From: Pseudomonas sp. JUb42
GTDB taxonomy: Bacteria > Pseudomonadota > Gammaproteobacteria > Pseudomonadales > Pseudomonadaceae
Reading direction: 5' to 3'
DNA: 64,000 bases
Assembly (NCBI RefSeq): GCF_024807945.1
Contig: NZ_JANUFD010000026.1
Location: 1-64,000, forward strand
Position numbers and translations under genes: made by a program. Positions 31,360 through 39,405 of this stretch are shown piece after piece (the first letter of the stretch is position 1; each line of letters begins with the position of its first letter). The notes below the pieces were generated by a model. That model was not told the DNA's origin. It made no database searches and was given only the letters and a program-made list of their open reading frames with translations.

Positions 31360-32517
31360 TCAATAGCCATTGCGCTTGAGGATGGTATCGATACTGTCCT
31401 TGCTCGGCCGACCATAGAACTTCAGCAGCACCGAGGCGCGGTTGGTGAAGAAACCATCGGCGCCCTGAGCCTTGAGGGCCTTGAAGTCGACCGGGTCGTC
31501 CACGGTGTAAGGGTGGATCACCAGGCCTTTGTCGTGGGCCATTTTGGTCATCCACGGCTTCATCATGTCCATGTAGCTCTGGTCGCCGCCATGGGTGAGT
31601 TTCGACGCCGGGCCGATGCCGTTGGCGCCGTGGGTCTTGGCCCAGTCCAGCCAGGCTTCGAATTCGGCCGGGGATTTGACCTCCTGAGCCGCGTAGAAAC
31701 TGGCGTAGTCCTTGTAGCCGGAATCCTTGTAGGCCACGTTGGACTTGGCTTCCATGTAGCCATCACCGATCCACAGCAAGAGGATTTTCGGCACATTGGG
31801 CATTTCTTTCTGCAGCAGTTCCAGGCTCGGTTTCTCGAAGGTCTGCAGGATCACCCGGCCCGGCGTGCTGGCGACGCTGACATGGCCCTTGGCCGCTGCC
31901 GGACGCTGGCTCAGCCAGCCGCCTTTCTCCAGGACCTTGCGTACATCGGCTTCGATGCCGGGAAACTGCGCCGGCACTTTGGTTTCCACGTACAGCCCCG
32001 GCTTGTTGGCACCACCGTCGGCGATCGCCATCACTTCTTCCAGGGTCAGGATTTTCAGGCCGACATAACCGGGCCGGGCGCGATCCGGATAGGCCTTATT
32101 GAACCAGGAACCGGCGTCCAGTTGCTTGAGTTCGGCCAGGGTAAAGGTGCTGACCGGGTCCTTGGCGCGCTCCGGGAACACCTCGGCGATGTTGGTGGTG
32201 CGGCCGAGCTTGTCATCGTGCAGGGCGATCAGAACGCCGTCCTTGGTGCGCTGGATGTCCATTTCCAGGTAGTCGGCGCCCAGATCACGGGCCAGAGTGT
32301 AGGAGGCGATGGTTTCTTCCGGGGCATCAAACGACGCGCCGCGGTGGCCAATCACGGCGGGCCAGGGCAGGCCCAGCTTGCTGCTGATGACTTTGCCGGG
32401 GGCTTCGGCGGCCATGACCGGGGCTGCCGACAACAGTGCTGCGGCCAGGGCCAGGCTGGCGAAGGCTTTGGCCAGAGGTGTCTTGTGCAAGGCGGTGAAG
32501 GTCGTTCCATTCAACAT
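31360..32517 (-). CDS. glpQ: Periplasmic glycerophosphodiester phosphodiesterase GlpQ
   Basis: A 385-residue GDPD enzyme that hydrolyses glycerophosphodiesters to glycerol-3-phosphate and an alcohol. It has a long Sec signal peptide (ending APVMA-AEA), the catalytic His/Arg/Glu region VIGHRGASFDAPEETIASY, the metal-binding YLEMDIQRTKDGVLIALHDDKL divided as EMD and HDD, and a C-terminal ADGFFTNRASVLL. ATG 32517 is used since the residues before it look nonsignal-like and AAGGA precedes it. It stands alone between REP sequence and a divergent cyclase gene. Confidence 0.93.
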   Translation of the reverse strand: MLNGTTFTALHKTPLAKAFASLALAAALLSAAPVMAAEAPGKVISSKLGLPWPAVIGHRGASFDAPEETIASYTLARDLGADYLEMDIQRTKDGVLIALHDDKLGRTTNIAEVFPERAKDPVSTFTLAELKQLDAGSWFNKAYPDRARPGYVGLKILTLEEVMAIADGGANKPGLYVETKVPAQFPGIEADVRKVLEKGGWLSQRPAAAKGHVSVASTPGRVILQTFEKPSLELLQKEMPNVPKILLLWIGDGYMEAKSNVAYKDSGYKDYASFYAAQEVKSPAEFEAWLDWAKTHGANGIGPASKLTHGGDQSYMDMMKPWMTKMAHDKGLVIHPYTVDDPVDFKALKAQGADGFFTNRASVLLKFYGRPSKDSIDTILKRNGY

Positions 32518-32758
32518 GAGGGCAATATTCCTTGATTGGCGTTCAAAAGCGCTGCGGCGAACAGCATTAGCAGCATCGATACGGGCCAGCAAGCCGCCTG
32601 TCGCTCAGTGATCGGTTGTGTCGCGGACGAAGGTATTGTTCAGCAAGGATGATGGCTGAAAGCCACGCAAACGGGCACTATGCCGGTCAATTCCCGGTAG
32701 TTTGCTCAACCAATGCGACGGGCGCGTGAACGCTTCAATTTTCCAGGCAGTCCCGATT

Positions 32759-34102
32759 ATGCAAACAGACACAAGCGCGGCCCTGTTGGGCTTCGTCGAC
32801 ATGCTGATGGACGCCATCTGCGTGGTCGACACAGAAGGGCGCTATGTCTATGTCAGCGCGGCGGCCGAACGTATTTTCGGCTACACCCCTGACGAACTGA
32901 TCGGTCGACAAATGCTCGACCTCGTTCATCCTGACGACCGCGAGCGCACCCTGACGGCTGCGGCGGACATCATGTCCGGCAACCCCAAGCTGCATTTCGA
33001 GAACCGTTACCTGCGCAAGGATGGCAGCATCGTCCATATCATGTGGTCGGCGCGCTGGTCGGCGGTGGATCGCCTGCGCATTGCCGTGGCCCGGGATATC
33101 ACTGAGCGCAAGCGCGCCGACCTGATGCAGGTGGCGCTGTTCGGCATTTCCGAGGCGGCCAATAGTGCCGAGGACCTGCTGGGCCTGTATCGGCATTTGC
33201 ACGAAATAATCGCCCAACTGCTGCCGGCCCGCAGTTTTTCCGTGGCGCTCTACGACACCCTGCACGAACAGTTGCTGTTCCCCTATCACGTCGACGAGCA
33301 GGACCCGGACCGTCGGGATCCGACCGCCGAAGCCCTGGCCAGCGAAATCGCCGCGACCGGCCAGGCAATGCTGCTGTGCCCATGGCATCGCGAGGGCCTG
33401 CCGCAGCACCTGAACAGCCTGGTCAACGCCGATTCCCTGTGCTGGCTTGGCGTGCCGCTCAACACCCAGCACGGCACCATCGGTGCGCTGATGATCAAGA
33501 GCCATTCCGGCGGCGCGCCTTATACCGACAAGGATAAGGAGTTATTGCAGTTTGTCTCCACTCAGGCGGCCGCAGCCATCGAACGCAAGCAGATGCATGA
33601 GCGCTTGCAGCACATGGCGCAATACGACCAGTTGACCCGCTTGCCCAACCGCATGCTGCTGCATGAGCACCTGCTCAGTGCTCTGAGCCGGGCCCAGGCC
33701 AGTCAAGGCTTGCTGGCGATGCTGTATCTGGATCTGGACAAATTCAAACTGGTCAATGACACCTTCGGTCACGCCGCCGGGGATCTGCTCCTACAGGAAG
33801 TCGCCTCGCGTCTGAGCCAGTGCGTACGCGAATCCGATACTGTGGCGCGAATCGGTGGCGACGAATTCGTGGTGCTGCTGGAGCGCATCAGCAAGGTTGA
33901 GGACGCGGCACTGGTGGCGGAGAAAATCCTCGAAAAAATGAACGTGCCCATGCTGTTCGGCGACAGCGAATGGCCGATCCGCCCCAGCATCGGTATCGCC
34001 CATTTTCCAGGCAATGCCGCTGACCTGACCCAGCTGTTCAAATACGCCGATGAGGCCATGTATCAGGCCAAGAAAGCCGGGGGAAACAGGTTTCAGGATT
34101 GA
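32759..34102 (+). CDS. PAS-GAF-GGDEF diguanylate cyclase
   Basis: A 447-residue soluble c-di-GMP synthase. Residues ~10-125 are a PAS domain (MDAICVVDTEGRYVYVSAAA), ~150-290 a GAF-like domain (SFSVALYDTLHEQLLFP; LCWLGVPLNTQHGTIGALMI), and ~300-447 a GGDEF domain (ARIGGDEFVVLLE). The active-site motif is intact, and an RxxD inhibitory site (RESD) sits five residues before it, so product inhibition is expected. No EAL domain follows. The input signal is unknown. ATG 32759 is preferred to upstream in-frame starts. No transmembrane segment is visible. Confidence 0.93.
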   Translation: MQTDTSAALLGFVDMLMDAICVVDTEGRYVYVSAAAERIFGYTPDELIGRQMLDLVHPDDRERTLTAAADIMSGNPKLHFENRYLRKDGSIVHIMWSARWSAVDRLRIAVARDITERKRADLMQVALFGISEAANSAEDLLGLYRHLHEIIAQLLPARSFSVALYDTLHEQLLFPYHVDEQDPDRRDPTAEALASEIAATGQAMLLCPWHREGLPQHLNSLVNADSLCWLGVPLNTQHGTIGALMIKSHSGGAPYTDKDKELLQFVSTQAAAAIERKQMHERLQHMAQYDQLTRLPNRMLLHEHLLSALSRAQASQGLLAMLYLDLDKFKLVNDTFGHAAGDLLLQEVASRLSQCVRESDTVARIGGDEFVVLLERISKVEDAALVAEKILEKMNVPMLFGDSEWPIRPSIGIAHFPGNAADLTQLFKYADEAMYQAKKAGGNRFQD

Positions 34103-34167
34103 GCAACAGCTCTAAGTCGCGCTACTGTCACATTTTGTGACCTCTTTAGCCCTGCCTGGAGCAATGC

Positions 34168-35103
34168 ATGACAACCTCGGTGCTGGTGTTGGTGGAAAAC
34201 CTCAATGCGTATTTGCCGATCCTCGAACAGAGCGGTTTCCAGCTGATTCTGGCCCAGACCCCGGCCGCCCGCGCCGAAGCCCTGGCGACCCGACGCGAAG
34301 ATATCGCTGCCGTGGTCACGCGCGGGCCATTGGGTTTTTATGCCGCAGAAATGGACGCCTTGCCCAACCTGCGGATCATCTGCGTCAGTGGCGCCGGATA
34401 CGAGAACGTCGAGCTGCCCGCTGCCGAAGCCCGAGGCATTACCGTGACCAATGGTGCCGGAGTCAACGCCTCCACCGTGGCCGATCACACCCTGTCGCTG
34501 TTGTTGGCTCTGGTGCGGGACATCGCTCAGGCCGATGCCTCGGTGCGTCGTGGCGAATGGCGCAAGCTGATCCGCCCGTCCTTCGAAGGCAAGCGCATCG
34601 GTATTCTTGGCCTTGGCGCGGTAGGTATGGCGATTGCCCGACGGGCACTGGGTTTTGGCATGTCGGTCAACTACCACAGCCGTTCGCCGCGTCAAGACCT
34701 CGACTTTCACTATTGCCCGTCACCTTTGGCCCTGGCACTGGAGTCAGACTTTCTGATTCTCGCGACTCCGGGCGGCGCCGGTACGCGACATATGGTCAAT
34801 GACCAGGTGCTTGAAGCCCTCGGCCCGGAAGGCTTTCTGGTCAATATCGCCAGGGGCAGCGTGATCGATACCGCCGCCCTGATCGCCGCCCTGCAACAGC
34901 GGCGTATTGCCGGGGCAGCCCTGGATGTGTTCGATGACGAGCCTCGGGTCGATGAGGCCTTGAAGACGCTGGACAACGTGCTGCTGTCGCCCCACGTAGG
35001 AGGTTTCTCGCCGGAAGCGTCAGAAGACAGCGTGCGCTTGGTGGGCAAGAACCTCGCGGCTTACTTTGCCGGTGAGCCGGTGCTGACGCCGATCCATAGC
35101 TGA
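34168..35103 (+). CDS. D-2-hydroxyacid dehydrogenase (GhrB/HprA-like)
   Basis: A 311-residue NAD(P)-dependent D-isomer 2-hydroxyacid dehydrogenase. It shows the cofactor motif ILGLGAVGMAIARRALGFG, the catalytic Arg in VNIARGSVIDTAAL, Glu in DVFDDEP and His in LSPHVGGFS. Likely substrates are glyoxylate, hydroxypyruvate or a related oxoacid; the gene is not in an operon with a pathway marker. The NADP-type Arg after the second strand (YHSRSPR) favours NADPH. Confidence 0.9.
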   Translation: MTTSVLVLVENLNAYLPILEQSGFQLILAQTPAARAEALATRREDIAAVVTRGPLGFYAAEMDALPNLRIICVSGAGYENVELPAAEARGITVTNGAGVNASTVADHTLSLLLALVRDIAQADASVRRGEWRKLIRPSFEGKRIGILGLGAVGMAIARRALGFGMSVNYHSRSPRQDLDFHYCPSPLALALESDFLILATPGGAGTRHMVNDQVLEALGPEGFLVNIARGSVIDTAALIAALQQRRIAGAALDVFDDEPRVDEALKTLDNVLLSPHVGGFSPEASEDSVRLVGKNLAAYFAGEPVLTPIHS

Positions 35104-35189
35104 GTTGTTTCGTCCAAAAGTGTGGTGGTTACGTACAAGCCTGATTTGCTCCAAGTGAGCACACTCATACGCAGCGAAGAACGTAACCC

Positions 35190-35281
35190 GTTGGAGCGAG
35201 GCTTGCCCGCGAATGGATCCGTACATCCGATGCAGATTTTGCGTCCTTGCGATTGCCTTCGCGGGCAAGCCTCGCTCACAC
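35190..35281. repeat. REPIN, GAGGCTTGCCCGCGAA type
   Basis: Arms GTTGGAGCGAGGCTTGCCC and GGGCAAGCCTCGCTCACAC; spacer with TACATCCGATGCAGATTTTG. It lies between the hydroxyacid dehydrogenase and FAA-hydrolase genes. Confidence 0.88.
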
Positions 35282-35304
35282 GCCCTTAAAGATAGGAGCC
35301 AATC

Positions 35305-36000
35305 ATGACTGAATTTGTAATTGCCCCCGTTGCCACCCCATCCCTGGCGGTAGACGGCACTGCCGAGCGTTTCCCCATTCGCCGGGTGTTCTGTGTCGGC
35401 CGTAACTACTCCGAACACGCCCGTGAAATGGGCCACGATCCGGATCGCGAGCCGCCTTTCTTCTTCATGAAACCTGCTGATGCCGTGGTCCCGGCTGAAG
35501 GTCGTATTGCCTATCCGCCGCTGACCCAGGACCTGCACCACGAAGTCGAGTTGATCGTGGCCATTGGCAAGGACGGCATCGATATCGACCCTGAAAATGC
35601 CCTTGAGCATGTCTGGGGTTACGGCGTCGGCCTGGACCTGACCCGTCGGGACTTGCAGGCCCAGGCTAAAAAAATGGGCAGGCCATGGGAGTTCGCCAAG
35701 GCCTTTGACCAGTCCGGCCCGGCGACGCCGCTGTTGCCGGCCAGCCGTATCGGTCACCCGGACAAAGGCCTGGTCTGGCTCGACGTCAACGGCGAGCAGC
35801 GCCAGCGCGGTGACCTGGCCGATCAGATCTGGTCGGTCAAGGATGTGATCGCCTACCTGTCGCAATCGGTGGGCCTCAAGGCCGGCGACCTGATTTACAC
35901 CGGTACGCCGGCGGGCGTGGGTGCCTTGCAGCAAGGTGATGTAGTGACGGGCGGGGTAGAGGGCGTCAGCCAGTTTTCCCTGACTATCGGTACTCGCTGA
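35305..36000 (+). CDS. Fumarylacetoacetate-hydrolase-family enzyme (fumarylpyruvate-hydrolase-like)
   Basis: A 231-residue FAH-fold enzyme with the metal ligands Glu-x-Glu (HHEVELIVAIG) and Asp (GYGVGLDLTRRD), and the conserved KAFDQSGPATPL and TGTPAGVGALQQGD segments. Small single-domain members hydrolyse acylpyruvates such as fumarylpyruvate at the end of gentisate or similar ring-cleavage pathways. No ring-cleavage genes are adjacent, so the physiological substrate is open. GATAGGAGC precedes the ATG. Confidence 0.9.
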   Translation: MTEFVIAPVATPSLAVDGTAERFPIRRVFCVGRNYSEHAREMGHDPDREPPFFFMKPADAVVPAEGRIAYPPLTQDLHHEVELIVAIGKDGIDIDPENALEHVWGYGVGLDLTRRDLQAQAKKMGRPWEFAKAFDQSGPATPLLPASRIGHPDKGLVWLDVNGEQRQRGDLADQIWSVKDVIAYLSQSVGLKAGDLIYTGTPAGVGALQQGDVVTGGVEGVSQFSLTIGTR

Positions 36001-36012
36001 TCTCATTCGGTC

Positions 36013-36099
36013 GTTGGAGCGAGGCTTGCCCGCGAAGGTTTCACCGAGGTTTAGCTGATGTACTGCGGTGCCTGATTCGCGAGCAAGCTTCGCTTCAAC
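36013..36099. repeat. REPIN, GAGGCTTGCCCGCGAA type, degenerate right arm
   Basis: Left arm GTTGGAGCGAGGCTTGCCC, right arm GAGCAAGCTTCGCTTCAAC with several mismatches. It follows the FAA-hydrolase stop by 12 bases. Confidence 0.82.
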
Positions 36100-36173
36100 G
36101 GTGCTGATCCGGGTTGGTCTGTCCATCGCTCATGCCCTACCATGCACCGGTCAGGGCCCAGTGAGCTTCAAAG

Positions 36174-37088
36174 ATGGTTGATTTATCCCGCGTCCCCACC
36201 TACGACATGCAGCAACGCAGCGATCGTCCGGATTTCTATATCCGTGACAAGTCAGCGCGCCCGGCCCTGACGTCGCCCCATCGACACGAGTACTTCCAGA
36301 TCCAGATCAATCTGGGTGGCGACACCGTGCAGCATATCGGCGGTGCGGTGCGGGCGTTTCCGCGCAATACCCTGGCCTTTATCCTGCCCCATCGCCTGCA
36401 TGTGATTCCGCATCCGGAAGACGGCAATTTCGTCCTGATCAACTTCTCCCAGGAATTTTTCCTGCAACAGATGCGGTGCGATCCGTTGGATCTTGAGGAC
36501 GTTTCCATCAACGATGCGCCGGAGCTGGCGCCATTCCGTTTTCAGGAACACCTGGACTTCATCCTCGACGACCAGGCTTTCGCGGCGATCTTGCAGTTGC
36601 TGGAAGCCATGCGCGAGATCGACCGTGAACGTCACCTGGGTTCGGGGCTGATTCTGCGCGGTCTGTTGCTGCAACTGATCGGCCAGGTCTGCAACCTGTT
36701 TCATGAGCCGCTATGGGCGCTGTCGGCGAGCAAGGCGCACAAACGCGGGCGGCGGGATGCGCTGGGGCGAGTGATGGACTATATCCGCGAGCATATTGCC
36801 GACCCGGGTATGACCCTCAAGGATGCTGCGGCGGCTGCGTTCCTCTCACCCAACTACCTGACCCACCTGCTGCGCAAGGAAACCGGCCACACCTTTTCCG
36901 AACTGGTGCTGGAACGGCGCATGCGTCTGGCCCGCACTCACCTGATGAACAGCACCCAGCCCATCAGCCACATCGCCCAGGCCTGCGGCTTTGCCGACGA
37001 AGCTTACTTCTCCCGGCGCTTTCGCCAGGCCAACGGCATGCCGCCGGGGCAGTTCCGGCGCAGTCTCAGTGCGGCGCCGACAACCTGA
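36174..37088 (+). CDS. AraC-family transcriptional regulator (cupin sensor)
   Basis: A 304-residue regulator with an N-terminal cupin-like sensor (SPHRHEYFQIQINLGGDTVQ) and a C-terminal AraC helix-turn-helix pair (MTLKDAAAAAFLSPNYLTHLL; ISHIAQACGFADEAYFSRRF). The target is unknown. It is convergent with the LysR gene and the 3' ends overlap by 23 bases. The FAA-hydrolase gene lies upstream on the same strand, separated by a REPIN. Confidence 0.9.
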   Translation: MVDLSRVPTYDMQQRSDRPDFYIRDKSARPALTSPHRHEYFQIQINLGGDTVQHIGGAVRAFPRNTLAFILPHRLHVIPHPEDGNFVLINFSQEFFLQQMRCDPLDLEDVSINDAPELAPFRFQEHLDFILDDQAFAAILQLLEAMREIDRERHLGSGLILRGLLLQLIGQVCNLFHEPLWALSASKAHKRGRRDALGRVMDYIREHIADPGMTLKDAAAAAFLSPNYLTHLLRKETGHTFSELVLERRMRLARTHLMNSTQPISHIAQACGFADEAYFSRRFRQANGMPPGQFRRSLSAAPTT

Positions 37089-37935
37089 TATTACGGGTCA
37101 GCTCGCTGAACAGCGTCGCCACTGAGCGCAGGGCGCGGCAGTCGGGGCGGGTCAGCAGCCACAGCGCCGTGTCGTAACCTTGCAGCGGTTCGCTCAGGCA
37201 CTCCAGGTCACTGAGTAGAAAGTCCGGCAGGGCCGCCACGCCCATTCCGGCGCGGACCATTTCCGTCACCGTGATCATCGAGTTGCAGCGATAGCTCGGT
37301 ACCACACCCGGTAGCGCCTGCCGACGCCAGGCCACGGTCTCGTGGTCGGGCAGGAAGTCGTCAGGGGCGATCCAGTCCATGGCAGCCAGGTCGCGGTGGC
37401 CGCAGCGTTGCAGATAGGCAGCGCTGGCGCAGACCACAAAACTCACGCTGCCAAGACGATTACCCACCAGATGCTCGGGCGGCGTGCTGGTCAGGCGCAT
37501 GGCGATGTCGGCGTCGCGGCGGCTGAGATTGGCGAAAGCGCTGGACGTGGTCAGCTCCAGGCGCAGGGCCGGGTAGCGCGGCATGAAGCGGCTCAGGGCG
37601 GGCAGCAACAGGCTTTGCAACATGGTTCCGGCACAGGTCAGACGTACCGTGCCGCTGACGGTTTCCCGGCCCTGTTCAAGGCTGATCTGCGCCAGCTCCA
37701 GGGCCTGCTCGGCACTTTCCGCCTGTTGCGCCAGAGCCAGCGCGGCCTGGGTCGGTTGATAACCGCTGCGGTTCTTCTCGAACAGCGAGGTGCCCAGCGC
37801 CGCTTCCAGCTTGCGTGCCGAGCGAAAGACCGTAGAAACGTCGACCTTGAGCAGTTCGGCCGCCCGGGCCAGGGTTTTACCCTGCACCAGGGCGAGGATC
37901 AGGCAAAGGTCAGAGTGATTGATTCGATAGTGCAT
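37066..37935 (-). CDS. LysR-family transcriptional regulator
   Basis: A 289-residue LysR regulator: N-terminal winged helix (LALVQGKTLARAAELLKVDVST; VFRSARKLEAALGTSLFEKN) and a periplasmic-binding-like effector domain (VRLTCAGTMLQSLLLPALS). ATG 37935 (MHYRINHSDL) is the natural start of this family. It is divergent from the amidotransferase-monooxygenase pair at 38034, with a 98-base promoter region, and probably controls it. Its 3' end overlaps that of the AraC gene. Confidence 0.9.
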   Translation of the reverse strand: MHYRINHSDLCLILALVQGKTLARAAELLKVDVSTVFRSARKLEAALGTSLFEKNRSGYQPTQAALALAQQAESAEQALELAQISLEQGRETVSGTVRLTCAGTMLQSLLLPALSRFMPRYPALRLELTTSSAFANLSRRDADIAMRLTSTPPEHLVGNRLGSVSFVVCASAAYLQRCGHRDLAAMDWIAPDDFLPDHETVAWRRQALPGVVPSYRCNSMITVTEMVRAGMGVAALPDFLLSDLECLSEPLQGYDTALWLLTRPDCRALRSVATLFSELTRNIRLSAPH

Positions 37936-38033
37936 GGCTGCATAGATCGCTTGTCTGAATGCCAATTTTTAATGCGCAGGCGCAATCATATAGTTCTGCC
38001 CGATAGACAGCCAATACAACATCGGGGTAGGAC

Positions 38034-38753
38034 ATGAGCGGCATCGGACGGGAAGTGCGGGTGGCATTGGTTGGCGAGCAGAACAGCGGCGTGGCGGCGC
38101 ATCGGGCGATTCCCCTGGCGCTGGAAGGGGCGGCCAAACTCGGCGGGATCAAGTTGTCGGCGCAGTGGCTGGACACCGAGAGCATTGGTGATGCGCGGGT
38201 TCTGGAGGGGTTCGACGGTATCTGGTGCGTGCCCGCCAGCCCCTATCGGAACATGGGCGGTGCGCTGACGGCGATTCGTTATGCCCGCGAGCAGCAAGTG
38301 GCCTTTCTGGGTACTTGCGGTGGTTTTCAGCATGCGTTGATCGAATACGCCCGTAACGTGCTGGGTTGGGCCGATGCCGAGCATGCCGAGACCAGCCCGG
38401 ACGCCGGGCAGGCGATCATCACCCCCCTGGCCTGTGCCCTGGTCGAGGCCTCGGCGGCGATTCGTTGCACGCCTGATTCACGCCTGGGCAGAGCCTATGG
38501 CGCGAAAGAGATCGTCGAGCGCTATCGTTGCAGCTATGGCCTCAAGCCAGGGATCGAAGCCGCGCTGATCGAGTCCGGCATGCTGATCAGCGGCCGCGAC
38601 CCGGTGGGCAGCGTGCGAGCAGTGGAGTTGCCGGGGCCGGGGTTCTTCGTCGCCACCCTGTTCCAACCGGAGCAGGCCGCACTTCAAGGCCAGGTGCCGC
38701 CGCTGGTTTCAGCGTTTGTCGCGGCGTGCGCAGGGGAGGGCTCGTCATGCTGA
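38034..38753 (+). CDS. CTP-synthase C-terminal-like class I glutamine amidotransferase with altered triad
   Basis: A 239-residue stand-alone homologue of the CTP-synthase glutaminase domain. The nucleophile elbow is kept (FLGTCGGFQHALIE, Cys95), but the usual His-Pro-Glu of the triad reads Phe-Gln211-Pro-Glu213, so the catalytic His is replaced by Gln. Such proteins may lack glutaminase activity. The N-terminal strand VRVALVGEQNSG and the middle IWCVPASPYRNMGGAL fit the fold. It overlaps the next gene by seven bases. Confidence 0.82.
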   Translation: MSGIGREVRVALVGEQNSGVAAHRAIPLALEGAAKLGGIKLSAQWLDTESIGDARVLEGFDGIWCVPASPYRNMGGALTAIRYAREQQVAFLGTCGGFQHALIEYARNVLGWADAEHAETSPDAGQAIITPLACALVEASAAIRCTPDSRLGRAYGAKEIVERYRCSYGLKPGIEAALIESGMLISGRDPVGSVRAVELPGPGFFVATLFQPEQAALQGQVPPLVSAFVAACAGEGSSC

Positions 38754-39073
38754 CCGCAACCTTTGCCACGCCTTACTACGCGGTGATCTTTACCTCGCTG
38801 CGCGTCGATGACGACGGCCAGGCTTACGAACAGGCGGCGCAGCGCATGGTCGAGCTGGCTCGCGAGCAACCGGGTTTTCTCGGGGTGGACTCGGCCCGCG
38901 GCAGCGATGGTCTGGGGATTACTGTGTCCTACTGGAGCAGCGAAGCGGCCATTGCCGCGTGGAAAAACCACGCGGAGCACAGCGAGGTTCGGCAGCAGGG
39001 GCGGGCGAGTTGGTATCGCGCGTTCACGACCAGAGTCTGCAAGGTGGAGCGTAACTATGCTCAAAATCCCTGA
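38747..39073 (+). CDS. Antibiotic-biosynthesis-monooxygenase (ABM) fold protein
   Basis: A 108-residue ABM/dimeric ferredoxin-like protein (YYAVIFTSLRVDDDGQAYEQAA; QPGFLGVDSARG; ITVSYWSSEAAIAAWKNHAEH). The family oxidises small compounds or degrades haem, often without cofactor; the exact role is unknown. It overlaps the amidotransferase gene by seven bases, so both are made together. ATG 38747 follows a GGGGAGGG ribosome site inside the upstream gene. Confidence 0.87.
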   Translation: MLTATFATPYYAVIFTSLRVDDDGQAYEQAAQRMVELAREQPGFLGVDSARGSDGLGITVSYWSSEAAIAAWKNHAEHSEVRQQGRASWYRAFTTRVCKVERNYAQNP

Positions 39074-39099
39074 CTCGGAATAACGTTTCGGGCAGATAT

Positions 39100-39189
39100 G
39101 TGGGAGCGAATTTATTCGCGAAGGCGGTGTTCCAGGCGATGAAGGTGCGTCGAATGTAACGGCCTCTTCGCGAATGAATTCGCTCCCAC
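39100..39189. repeat. REPIN, GAATTCATTCGCGAA type (inverted spacer orientation)
   Basis: Arms GTGGGAGCGAATTTATTCGC and GCGAATGAATTCGCTCCCAC. The spacer reads in the opposite orientation to the copy at 53118 (here GGTGCGTCGAATGTAACGGCC), showing insertion in both directions. Confidence 0.9.
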
Positions 39190-39325
39190 AAGATTTGCTC
39201 CCTGCTGCGGTTAGTGTTTGCTGCGTGACAGCGCGGCGTCGTAGACGGGGCGGGATCTCCCACATAGGTGCCACTATTTTTGCCGGTTATGCTGTGCTCC
39301 ACATTACAAAGACAGCCGTACAAAT

Positions 39326-39358
39326 AAAAACGCCGAGGGTCGTGGCCTCGGCGTTTTT
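39326..39358. terminator. Strong bidirectional rho-independent terminator
   Basis: CGCCGAGG and CCTCGGCG pair in a perfect 8-bp stem around GTCGTGG, flanked by AAAAA on the left and TTTTT on the right. It should end transcription from both sides, including the minus-strand atoDAE operon. Confidence 0.88.
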
Positions 39359-39405
39359 GTTTCAGCAGCACGTGCTCCCGGCTGAAGCCGGTCCTACGGC
39401 TGTAT

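Larger units (their letters stand above)
39074..39405. other. Gap between ABM-fold gene and atoE-like gene
   Basis: This 332-base gap has a REPIN (39100-39189), a bidirectional terminator (39326-39358) and a third-family REP hairpin fragment (39370-39398, GGCTGAAGCCGGTCCTAC). Between 39190 and 39325 there is no ORF. The sequence ends in the strong terminator and could in principle encode a small RNA, but I cannot identify one. Confidence 0.6.

Noticed and set aside
38034..38753. Considered as nicE (maleate isomerase) because nicE is missing from the nic cluster
   Set aside because: The fold is a class I amidotransferase with GTCGGF, not the Asp/Glu-racemase fold with two catalytic cysteines.
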